DNA of 64,000 nt from Ichthyophis bannanicus (Eukaryota > Chordata > Amphibia > Gymnophiona > Ichthyophiidae). Under the pieces are notes generated by a model. It worked only from the letters and a program-made list of their open reading frames with translations, was not told the origin of the DNA and searched no databases. The position numbers were made by a program, and so were the translations under genes. Of this stretch, positions 20,181 through 29,585 are shown one piece after another. The stretch spans positions 1,358,397,834-1,358,461,833 of the forward strand of contig CM066033.1 in the NCBI GenBank assembly GCA_033557465.1. The letters are read 5' to 3'. Every line of letters starts with the position of its first letter. Position 1 is the stretch's first letter.

Positions 20181-23100
20181 CCCCCCCCCAGAAAGGCATG
20201 GGATCAATACCATATACGCATGCATAGCTTGCCGGCGGTGGAGGTAGTGTGTATGTCTGTGCCTATACAAGTTGTTTTCAGCCTGTGATGGTCAGCGGTT
20301 TTCTTAACCGCCAGCCACCGTGGGCTGCTTATGCGGGGTATTTAGCAGCACATTACAGAGCGTGCCCACATGGCGGGCACTTGACCGTATTGGTGGACTC
20401 GGGTACATCGTACATACCCAACAACTTTTAAGTTGTAAGACGTGTGTTTTTTCTATCCAGCCGGGTAGGGGGCAGGGGGCGGGGACACCTTATTCCTGTT
20501 GGCAGGCTTCGGTTTAAGGTGACTAGGTGGTGCTGGTGGGGCCTTTGCTTGGGGCGCATTGGCTAAGGGGTGGGCTGGATGCTTTGGGATCGGTTTGAGG
20601 TGGGCCCTGCCCTCAGGAGTGCTCCCGGGAGTTCCCCCCCCCCCTGTTTTTCTTTTGCTTATGTCTCCACAGGGGACGGCGATGGTGCAGTCGTCGTGGA
20701 GGCCTGGTATTAGTCCCCAAGGCATGGTGCGGCAGCAGAGGCATACGGTGAGGCGCAGTGAGGCGGCGCGGACCTGCGATGATGTCCGCCAGCTGGACGC
20801 CGGGACGGCAGCTGCCGGTGGCAGAGGTCGATAAGCAGGTGAGTGGTGGGGCCCACAGGGTGGGGAGTGGCATGGGCTGGACGGTCGGGGGATGAGGGGG
20901 GGGGTTTGGGCGGAGAGGATCAGGCTTTAGTTTTGTCTGCGATGTCGGTTTCCTCCTCCTACTCAGGCGCTGCGTCGGGGGCGGCTGTGGTCGCGCCGCC
21001 CCGGGGGGGGACGGATAGCGTGGAGGTGGTGGGGGCCTAGGGCAAAAGGGGCCTGGCGGGATCGCATTAGGAGCGGTCCGTAGCAGTGTATCAGTGTCTT
21101 GCGAGCTGTTGGGGGGGCAGGAAGTGCTTGGGGGTGAGCCTGCCTGGGAGCATGGTGGATGTAATGTGGGTTGAGGTGGCGCGCAGGGATTGGCCTTGAT
21201 CCTTCGGTGCTTAGACGGGGTGGGAGGACATTGCACGCTCGAGCCTGCTGGGATGATATGGGTATGCGGAGTTGTTATTGGGGTGTCCCAGATGCGCAAG
21301 GGGAGGCGTGGTGGTGCTCGGTGGGATGGTTCCGGGACCGGATGGATAGGAACGGATGGGTATTTTGGGGCACGCACGGTAGCCTCTGGTTGCCTTCAAG
21401 GTCCGTACTGGAGAAGGGGTACGTGGGGGCTTCTGGCCTGTATACAGCAGGACGATGGGGCGGGAGGGGGGGGGTTGGGACCGCGGGTTGGGGGTGTCAG
21501 AAGTCATCCTGCCAAATTCCGGACCGCGCTCGGTTGCGGTGTGGTCGCATATGGGGCACGCTTTGCAAGGGTGGCTTCAGCGGTATCTGCGGCTCTGGGT
21601 TCAGTTTTTCGTTAGGCGTGGTTTTACGGTGCGGGGCGTAGTGGTGGCGCCGTGTACTCGGAGTTCGCCTTCACGGTGATGTTTTGGAACCGTGGGTGGG
21701 GTGGTTCTTTGGGGGGGATGGGTGGGGGGCAGCATAGTGGGCCTGTTACAGGATTCGCCTTTCCCGACCTTGCGGAATTCCCCTGGGGGGGGGGGAAGTC
21801 ACGGGGTAGGCGCCTGAGCGGTTCAGGGTACTGCATAATTTGGCCGGGTTTGGGGGTGCTGTGGCCGGTACACGTTCCGTGTGCGTTGGGTGCAGTGCGG
21901 GTGTGTCATTGGATCGGGTTGGGGAGATGGTGCGGGAGGCGAGTCGGGTAGCGTTGTGGGCCGCGGTGGATCTTGCAGCGGCCTTTTCTCGCAGGTTGAC
22001 TGTGCCTCCATCGGCGTTTCCACTACGGGGTTTCCGTGGCAGGGGGCGTGTTCTTTTGCAAATGCAGGCTTGCCGAGCAGTGGGTGCTGGTGCAAACTCG
22101 GGGCTTGGTGTATGGGGTGCATGGTTGGTAGGTGCCTTTGCTGGCAGGCTATTCGGTTTCAGGGGCGGCTTAGTCGGTGCGGCGCCAGGCGCTATTCACT
22201 GGGTTGCCGAACTGGGTTGCTGTCACATCGCGAGATGTAGGGGGGCCTTGGCGATGGGTAGGGTGGGGAGTCTGTGGACTCGGTGTAGGAGGTTGCTCGC
22301 CTGCAGCGGGAAGCGGCTGCCAGTGCGGCGGTTTCCCTAGGGTGGGGGTGTAGAATCCTCACCATTAAAGGGGGCCACAGAGTGGTCGGGGCGGACATTG
22401 GTTTGATGGAGTTGGAGTTGTCCCGGGAGGGATTGCATTTCGATACCGCTGCGGAGTGGAGCTTTGGCTTGATTGGCTCCGCAACTGTGGGGTGGCCTGG
22501 TGGGTGGCAATGCGGCGGTCGGCAGGGGGCCCGTCGCTACTCCCGCGGGGGTTTGACAGAGGCGGGTGCTATGCGGGTGGGGGTGTTGGCATCTATACAA
22601 TTGCGATTGTTGAGGGTGGATTGGCTTCTCCCTGCCTGGGTGGCCGGGTTTGGCAAGGCCCTCTCGCGTTCCGGGGGACGGTTGCGCGACCTTGCTCGGA
22701 AGCAGACAAGGGGCGAGCTGGGGGCCCGGAGACCTTCGGGAGCCCTCTTCTGGGATGCATGCGGATTTTCCTGCTGATTGTGTTATCCCAGGGGCCGTGG
22801 TCTGGGAGTCATCACGGTGGTGACTAACTGGTCCAGTTGGTCTGGGTTTCATCACGGTTGTGGCTAAGTGGTCCACTTTCGGTCGGACACGGGCGGCATC
22901 CAGTGTCCTTGCTTGGTGGGGCTATCGTGGGGCAAGGGTTGTGGGGGGGGGTTTCAGACCGGGGGGGTTCGCAGTTGGGAAGGTTTCATGAGTGCGGAGG
23001 GGGGGGGTTGCGGATCGCTGGTTGGGGGGATTAGTAGCTCGCCGGGTACTGCGAGGAGGGGGGGCATGCTCGGCCGGCCTCTCGGGCATGTTGAGCCGGT

Positions 23101-24252
23101 CTGGGCTCCTTTTGGCGAGCCTGCGGATGGCTGCATGGGGGAGGCAGCCGACATGTTCGGGGCAGTTTTGTATGGTTTTGCGGGGCCCCCTTTTTTCGAA
23201 TGGGGGGAGTGGGGGGTGGCTCCAGTCGGGAAAGGGGGGGAGGGCTACCTCGGCCCCCCCACGTTTGGTTTGAAGGGTGGTTTGGGATGTTTTGGCCAGT
23301 TTCCCGCAAGGCTCGATTGGGCGTCGGAGTGGGCTGGAGGTTGTGACGTTCCCTGTGGCGGCCATGCGGTGCTACCGGTGGGTGCTCCCCGGGCAGGCGC
23401 GGGACTTCTTTTAGGGGGAGGGGGTGTTGGCAATTTCCGGTGCCCGGGGGTGTTCCGGTGCTCGAGGTGGTCAGCATGGGGGGGTGCTTGGTGGGGGGGG
23501 GGTGAGCCTACCTCTTTGCGCTGCACTCTTTTCCTTCTGGGAGGCTACACAGGTCCTGTGGAGCAGAGGATGGTGCTCTCAGGCAGGTAGGGGTTAAATG
23601 CTGCTGTACCGGCTCAGGGGGGTTGGGGGGGGTTGGGGACTTTTCATTGTTCATTTATTTTGCAGGTGGGGGTCTGGAGCCTTCTGCAGGTTGGGGATCC
23701 TTCGCTCCTTTGTCCGATGAGCCGGACAGCGAGCTCTGGGAGGCGATGAATGACAACTGGGGATCAGCCCGGGTGTGGTGGCTTTATCATGGCTAGGTGG
23801 CTGCGGACCCCGCGGGTCGCAGCGGCTTCCTTTGCTACAGCGCCACGGCGGATGTCGAGACTGCCTGCAGTGGTGGATGCAACGATCGGGTTCCGGGTAA
23901 TGCCGCCCTCTGCTCAGAACGGCGCGGGGGGATTTGCGGGGTTGGTTGCGGGCATTTCAGGGTAATTTTGCTGGGGAATGACTTTGTTTCCAGGCCTGCT
24001 TGTTAGCGCCGGCGGCATGTGTCGCGGGGGCGGGCTAGTAGCTAGCGTGGCTGGCTTGGGGGTATCAGAGGATGCCTTATCGGGGAGGTGAGGCCGGAGC
24101 TGTATACAGCTGATGGGGCACTTCTCGCCGGTAGTCCGGGCTCTCCTCTTTTTGGGACCGGCGGGAGGTCTTGGAAGGTGTTGGGTCGCTCACTGGTCGC
24201 AGCTTGGCTTTGGGGGGGGCGGCACAGGAACAAGGTTGTTACCTGTGCCGGT
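20181..24252 (+). other. Interior of the split-repeat element; no coding motif recognised
   Basis: The strand is very rich in G, with many runs of seven or more. Frames of up to about 250 codons exist on both strands, but they are dominated by Gly/Arg/Trp or Pro/Arg. None shows a YxDD box, a DG(S/T) RNase H start, an HxxR recombinase box or an SGNH hydrolase motif. If a gag or pol was present, it has been broken by indels beyond recognition by eye. Confidence 0.5.
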
Positions 24253-24642
24253 GGCGGGATCCCGGAGGTTTCCGGGGTCCGGAGCCCCAGGCTACACTTG
24301 GGCGGGGGCGGGGTGCCCCTGACCCGGACAAACCCTGGTCGACTTTTGCTATTAGCATGGCGAGGTCGGGGGAAGGGTTAGGTAACTTGCCGGGGGGGCA
24401 AGTTATGGCGTTAGCGGTGGCAAGGCACTTTGCTAAGGTATGGCTGGTGCGGGCCGGGTGCCGCTAACCGATTGATAAGGTGTAGCATGTTGGCATATTG
24501 TGAAATTGTTAAAGTTAATAAAGCTGCGACCAGTTGTGTGCCATAATTTTGGTGTGGTGTCTTTTGTGGGATGGGGAGATGGGGGGTGATGGGGGGGATG
24601 GTAAAAAATGGGCCCGAGGCACCAGGTCCGCCTGCCTCGGTT
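24253..24642 (+). repeat. Split repeat B1
   Basis: It begins GGCGGGATCCCGGAGG and ends CGCCTGCCTCGGTT. It matches B2 (24940-25321), which lacks one 8-9 bp GGTGATGG step near the end. It includes AATAAAGCTGCGACC near 24519 and a GGTAACTTGCC...GGCAAGTTA inverted pair near 24380. Confidence 0.87.
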
Positions 24643-24870
24643 AATGAAGAGGCCGCGGGCAGGGTCCCGGCGGCCGAATGTAACCGGGCACGCGGCCAGT
24701 GCGAGGGCCCTGCGCGCGGCCCGCGAACAGTTTAAAGGCATTGGCTCCCGGCGGCTGCAGCTGCGCGGGAGCCAATCAGAGTGATCCTGGGTGGCGTGGT
24801 GAGTGGGGAGGGCCGGCGTGCAGCCTCCGCATGGTCATTCGCGGCGGAGGCTGCTCGGGGGTGCCGGCTT
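24643..24870 (+). repeat. Split repeat A2
   Basis: This is a copy of A1 that directly abuts B1 at GGTTAATGAAG. It keeps the CCAAT-bearing hairpin at about 24740-24776. Between A2 and B2 lie 69 bp (24871-24939), including TATATTTATGAGGG, found in neither A1 nor B1 surroundings. Confidence 0.85.
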
Positions 24871-24939
24871 CCCGCCCACCCTCCCACGTATATTTATGAG
24901 GGTGTGGATTATGGGGTGTTGCAGCTTGGGGGGGGGGTT

Positions 24940-25321
24940 GGCGGGATCCCGGAGGTTTCCGGGGTCCGGAGCCCCAGGCTACACTTGGGCGGGGGCGGGG
25001 TGCCCCTGACCCGGACAAACCCTGGTCGACTTTTGCTATTAGCATGGCGAGGTCGGGGGAAGGGTTAGGTAACTTGCCGGGGGGGCAAGTTATGGCGTTA
25101 GCGGTGGCAAGGCACTTTGCTAAGGTATGGCTGGTGCAGGCCGGGTGCCGCTAACCGATTGATAAGGTGTAGCATGTTGGCATATTGTGAAATTGTTAAA
25201 GGTTAATAAAGCTGCGACCAGTTGTGTGCCATAATTTTGGTGTGGTGTCTTTTGTGGGATGGGGAGATGGGGGGGATGGTAAAAAATGGTCCCGAGGCAC
25301 CAGGTCCGCCTGCCTCGGTTA
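24940..25321 (+). repeat. Split repeat B2
   Basis: This is a copy of B1. It ends CCTGCCTCGGTTA and is followed by sequence unrelated to the element, so this is taken as the right end. Confidence 0.87.
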
Positions 25322-25337
25322 CTTGTTGAGCATAGAA

Positions 25338-25560
25338 ACATATTTATTTAACAGTTTTTTTAATACTGCTTTATCCTTTAGTCAAAGTGGTTTACATTGT
25401 AACTTAAACTTTGGTAATGTATATTAAACGGGTCATTGATAACTTGGATTCTTCTGAGGCAATGAAGAGCTAAGTGACTTGCCCAAGGCCACAAGGAATG
25501 CAATTGGGAATTGAATGCTGGTCTCTGGGCTCCTAAGCCAGTGCTGGAATTTAGGAAGCT
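25338..25560 (-). repeat. L2-like LINE/SINE 3' end
   Basis: The segment starts with TATTTATTTAACAG and AATACTGC, followed by GTGGTTTACATTG, the reverse of the L2-like 3' terminus. Beyond about 25440 it becomes hard to assign. Confidence 0.55.
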
Positions 25561-25684
25561 CCTCCACTCTGCTACATTAGGCTACTTCTTCATGCCACTA
25601 CATAAAAACATGACAGCAGAAAAAGACCACATAGCCTATTTAGTCTGATTTTCCATATCAACTACAATAGTCCCCTTTTTGTCT

Positions 25685-25960
25685 TTAGGAAGGAGGAGTG
25701 GCCTAGTGGTTGGGGCAAGGTACCACAAGCCAGAAAGTCAGGGGTTCAAATTCCACTAGAAGACAGCAACCTTGGGCCAGAAGCACTGGGGTTTCTAGTC
25801 CCACAGGTGCTCCTTGTAGTCTTGAGCAAGCCACTTAACCCTCCATTGCCCATGTTCCCTGTAAGCATTAGTGTGTGTCTCATATTCCCTCATGTTAAAT
25901 TTATCCCCCAACTGCTTTGACCCAGTGAAAAGCAGGATATAAATGTAGCTAAATAAATAG
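25685..25960 (+). repeat. tRNA-derived SINE with L2-like tail
   Basis: An RNA polymerase III A-box-like TGGCCTAGTGG (25699-25709) and a B-box-like GGTTCAAATTCC (25743-25754) lie 34 bp apart, as in a tRNA-related promoter head. A body of about 200 bp follows, ending AAAGCAGGATATAAATG and AAATAAATA, which resembles the L2-like LINE terminus. This suggests mobilisation by the L2 machinery present in the window. Confidence 0.8.
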
Positions 25961-25999
25961 AGATTCTCTGTGTTTGTCCAATGCTTTTTTAAATTCAGA

Positions 26000-26690
26000 A
26001 GGGCCAGATTCAGACCTGGACGTCCCAGCCTTCTGTGCGTCTAGTCAGAACTGGACACACAGAGTTAGCCGGGATTCTGATCCCACAGGGCACGTCTAGC
26101 CTCACGGGATCAGAATCGCATCCAGGCCTGTACATGTAGGCCGGGACCCGATTCAAGTCGGTCTGCACGTACAGGACTTGCCCGGATAACTCAGTCAGGG
26201 CCTTTGAATGGAACCACGGCGCCATGGCGTCCGGTTGTCATGGCACCATGGCTCCATTGAAAAGCTGCAAACCCTGGCTGCCGACTAAAAAATACATTTC
26301 CGGCAGCCCAACCCCTGATCTGGCCTCCTAAGGCCATGGTTGGGCTGCAGGGATTTTCCTCTGCCCCCTGCCGCCTCTTTTGGGCCCCACGCCTGCCCGA
26401 TCCACCCGACTAGGGGAACTTATTCCATCTCAGAGGTGGAATAAGTTCCCCATTCAGGCCATTGGTCCTGGATGTGCAGGGCCAACATTGGAATCGGCCC
26501 TGTATGTCCGGGGCCACCGACCGCTCACTGCCCGCCCTAATGCTGCTCCTGCTCCACCCCTTTCCCGCCCCCATCTAGCTTCCCCGTACAAGGTGCGGGG
26601 AAGTTAGTCAAGGTCGGAAGAATGCCTAAATAGTGGGGATGGACCTCCCAATGGGACGTCCATCCCCGCTATTCACGCCTCAGAATGACC
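26000..26690. repeat. Palindromic repeat family, copy 1
   Basis: The segment shares GGGCC-GATTCAG-type ends and a central CTTATTCCA...TGGAATAAG inverted pair (26416-26449) with copies at 32991-33590 and 63046-63635. Near its right edge it has a second inverted pair, GTGGGGATGGAC...GTCCATCCCCGC (26634-26672). No coding potential is evident. It behaves like a MITE or other terminal-inverted-repeat element, but the exact ends are unclear for this copy. Confidence 0.55.
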
Positions 26691-27332
26691 CTGTTACTAT
26701 CCTCATGTCCACCACTATTCCACAGATCTACCACACTTTCCATAAAGAAATATTTCCGCATATTTCACCTGAGTCTATCCTCTTTCACTCGCATCCTATG
26801 TTCCCTCGTAGCAGAGCTTGCCTTCATTTGAAAGAGACCCTCCTGTACATTTATGCCATGGAGGTATGTAAATGTCTGTATCATATCGGTCCTATCCCGC
26901 CTTTCCTCTAAAGTATACATCTTTAAGTCTGTCTTCATATGCTTCATAACGAAGACCACTAACCAGTTTAGTAGCCACCCTCTGCATTGACCCCAACCTG
27001 CCTATATCCTTCTGAAGGTGCAATCTCCAGAGTTGCACACAATACTCCAAATGAGGTTGCACCAGTGATTTATACAAAGGCATTATCACCTCCCTTTTTT
27101 GCTGGCCATTCCTCTCCCTATACACCCAAGCATCCTTCTGGCTTTTGCAGTCACCTTTTCTACCTGTTTAGCTACTTTAAGATCATCAGACACAATTACG
27201 CCCAGATCCCATTCTTCTTTAGTGGACAGAAGTACCTCACCTCCTACACTGTACAGCTCCTTTGGATTTTTGCAGCCCAAATGCATGACCCTATATTTTT
27301 TAGCATTAAATTTCAGCTGCCATATTCTAGAC
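26691..27332 (-). pseudogene. CR1 LINE (second lineage), 3' half of reverse transcriptase
   Basis: Read on the minus strand, the region carries the CR1 thumb and C-terminal motifs: [35 protein letters not shown] and EAYEDRLKD. It also has the MHLG box near 27286. Several frameshifts and stops break it. It continues upstream (minus sense) at 29231-29585 after hAT copy 4. The sequence is closer to the CR1 at 54470 than to the one at 44870, so at least two CR1 lineages are present. Confidence 0.88.
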
Positions 27333-29222
27333 CAGGGGTCTCAAACACGCGGCCCGCAAGAGACCTTTGTGCGGCCCGCGATGCCGAAGAAACAAAAACC
27401 TCCCCCCGGCTTCTGCTGCAGCTGCCGCTGCATGGCAGCAGCAGAATCAACTGTCCCGCGGCCCCTTCCCATCTGCCCGGCAAAGCATTTTCTCAGCTCC
27501 CATCAGCGGCAGCTTTCAGGGCCGCGAAGAGAGTAGTATTTCCCTCTCGCGGCTCTGTTAGCCTGCCGGGGCTGATGGGAATTCCCATCAGCCCCGGCAG
27601 GCTTAACAGAGCCGTGAGAGGGAAATCACTCTTCTCTCCGCTGCCGACCGGCTAATCCCCGGCGCTCGTCCCTCCTCTGCCGCCGCAGTCACATCGGATG
27701 AATGGAAGAAGCACCGGCGGCGGCAGAAGCGCGCTGACAGGTAGCGAGGCGGAGCCACAGGCGAGACGAGCAACAATTGCTGCTGGAGCCTCTGCTGCCT
27801 CTTCGCCAACAAGTCCTCGCCCGGGGAGGAGCGCGAAGCAGTAGTAGTGGTATGGCCGTGGGTCGGATCTGCGTATGGATACAGCAGCAGAAGCAGCAGC
27901 ATAGAAAGGGGATGGGGTCGACTGGAGCAGAAGCCCCCTTGGGTTCTCTAGCAGTGGTTTTATGAATATCGTGACGCAATGGCTAACTCACGGTTCTCAT
28001 CTCTCTCCCCCGCTCTTTCTAGTCCTCTTGGCTTAGGCGATTTATGTTTTCCACCGATTGGGAGGAGGAGGGGGGGGGGTGGCAGTACCTGCTGCCCTCC
28101 TCACGGCAGCCCTCAGTGACTGGAATACTGAAGTGCTTCCTGTCCCACGGTGTAGCTTTCGGCCAAACAGCGCATTTGAGGAGGGATGGGGGGGCTCTTT
28201 TGTCTTTGGATTTATTAGCAGGTGTCCAGCTCCCTCCCCCGGTACAAAGTCCGCCACACGTGAGCGCCTCGTGGAGCAATCTATTAACTAGATACAGATC
28301 CTCATCTTTGCAACTCTGACGCTATGGAGGGGGGGGGTCGTATTCTCAACCTGGCACCTGAAGGTTAAAGTTGCAGCTGGTGGAAGGGAGGTACGCAGGT
28401 GCAGAGAAGGGAAGCTAGAGGAGGATGGTGAACATCCGGATAAGGCTGGGTATTTTTCCCCTTGTTTAAAAGCACACATAACGTATCTGCAAAATGTATT
28501 GACCCCTGCCAGTGAAAAATTAGGTTTGCCCCCTTTAAGCAGGTGAACATTGGGCGTTGCTGAGTGCATCCATTCTCAAATGTGTCTGAGGTTAATCGTG
28601 GGGATAGTTGATGGTGCAGGCAAACGGAAATGTTAAACACCCACAGGCTAGTTTGTTTCCAATGGTGAAAGAGCTTGTTGCCCAAGGTTACAATCTCCTG
28701 TATCTTGGAGAAGAAAAATATTCCACAGACGAGAAAAAACTGCATGCACGAAGTTATGAAATTACTGAGACGCAGTGAACCTTTTTGTAATCCACACATT
28801 TAAAGCAAACTAATTCCTGCATTTTTTGTATTTTCTCTCTTCCACACAACGATGCTTCCAATGAAACAGTTAAACGTTTGTCATGTTTCAAAACTGTCCA
28901 ACCAAGGCCACTTGCAGGGGAGGGAGCTAGGACTGGAAATGGGCTGATGATGCGGGGACTAGAAGGGAGCGGATGCTGGGTGGGGCAGGAGCTAGAAGGG
29001 AGTTGATGTTGGGGGACGATTAGTCTTTCTTTATCCATACACTCATTAAGAGGCATGTTTACTAAAAGTTAGTGTATGGTAACATTATGCAAATATTTAT
29101 GCAAATGATGCCCTTATGCAAATGATGCCCTTATGCAAATGAGGCCTGCGTCTTGTGCGGCCCCCGGGTTACTCTACAAGTCCTCATTTGGCCCTCAAAG
29201 CAATTTGAGTTTGAGACCCCTG
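27333..29222 (-). mobile_element. hAT-type element, copy 4 (CAGGGGTCTCAAAC ends), with CpG-rich insert
   Basis: Perfect ends CAGGGGTCTCAAAC and GTTTGAGACCCCTG are flanked by the 8-bp duplication TTCTAGAC (27325-27332, 29223-29230). On the minus strand, the octamer cluster (about 29145-29075), the ATG of the short conserved frame (about 29056), a brief C-rich stretch and, further on, the GGGGCTGATGGGAATTCCC palindrome (about 27505-27640) follow the order seen in copies 1-3. About 1.2 kb between 27655 and 28900 has no counterpart in the other copies and is CpG-rich at 27640-27930. No transposase is visible. It interrupts a CR1. Confidence 0.92.
27490..27645. repeat. GC-rich palindrome in hAT copy 4
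   Basis: The centre is near 27582 at GGGAATTCCC. The inner arms are GGGGCTGAT/ATCAGCCCC, and further out come CTCGCGGCTCTGTTA and TTAACAGAGCCGTGAGAG. It is shorter and less regular than in copies 1-3 but clearly the same core. Confidence 0.85.
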
Positions 29223-29230
29223 TTCTAGAC

Positions 29231-29585
29231 CATTCTTTAAGTTTAGTTAGATCCCTCCTCATGTTGTTGACTTCTTCCTGTGTGTCTACTCTATTGCAGA
29301 TTTTAGTATCATCTGCAAACATGCAAACCTTACCCGACAGTCCTTCCGCAATATCACTAACAAAGATGTTAAAAAGAATGGGACCAAGGACAGATCCCTG
29401 CGGCACACCACTGGTAACTTCCTCCTCCGAGTGAGCTTCATTTACCTGTACCCTTTGTTGCCTCCCACTCAACCAATTTCTAACCCAGTCAGTATCTTTA
29501 GGGTCCATCCCTAGGGCGCTCAGTTTGTTTATAAGCCACCTGTGTGGAATGGTGTCAAAAGCTTTACTGAAATCTAAATATACCT
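29231..29585 (-). pseudogene. CR1 LINE (second lineage), reverse transcriptase palm
   Basis: The minus-strand frame gives DWVRNWLSGRQQRVQVN, SGVPQGSVLGPILFNIF and the catalytic box FADDTKI, a CR1-type palm domain. Upstream (minus sense) similarity stops near 29585, so the element is 5'-truncated there. Downstream it is cut by hAT copy 4 at the target duplication TTCTAGAC. Confidence 0.92.

Larger units (their letters stand above)
19202..25321 (+). mobile_element. GC-rich element with split direct repeats (Ngaro/PAT-like layout)
   Basis: The first 228 bp (A1, 19202-19429) recur at 24643-24870 (A2). The 390 bp before A2 (B1, 24253-24642) recur after it (B2, 24940-25321). The order A1-internal-B1-A2-B2 is the split direct repeat arrangement of Ngaro and PAT tyrosine-recombinase retrotransposons. 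Both B repeats contain AATAAAGCTGCGACC, a polyadenylation signal close to the 3' end. The 4.8-kb interior is GC-rich, and I cannot find reverse transcriptase, RNase H or recombinase motifs; its open frames are short and compositionally biased. It is either a non-autonomous or decayed Ngaro relative, or a 5.4-kb element followed by a deleted tandem copy. Confidence 0.55.

Noticed and set aside
22868..23590. Glycine-rich 240-codon frame as a possible SGNH hydrolase of an Ngaro element
   Set aside because: I searched for the expected catalytic blocks and found none; the composition is explained by G runs.
19258..24467. Many GC-rich open frames on both strands
   Set aside because: They follow from extreme G/C bias with few stop codons, show no conserved motif and overlap each other in several frames.
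25699..25754. tRNA gene
   Set aside because: A- and B-box-like motifs are present, but no cloverleaf with anticodon stem can be built, and the sequence continues into a SINE body.
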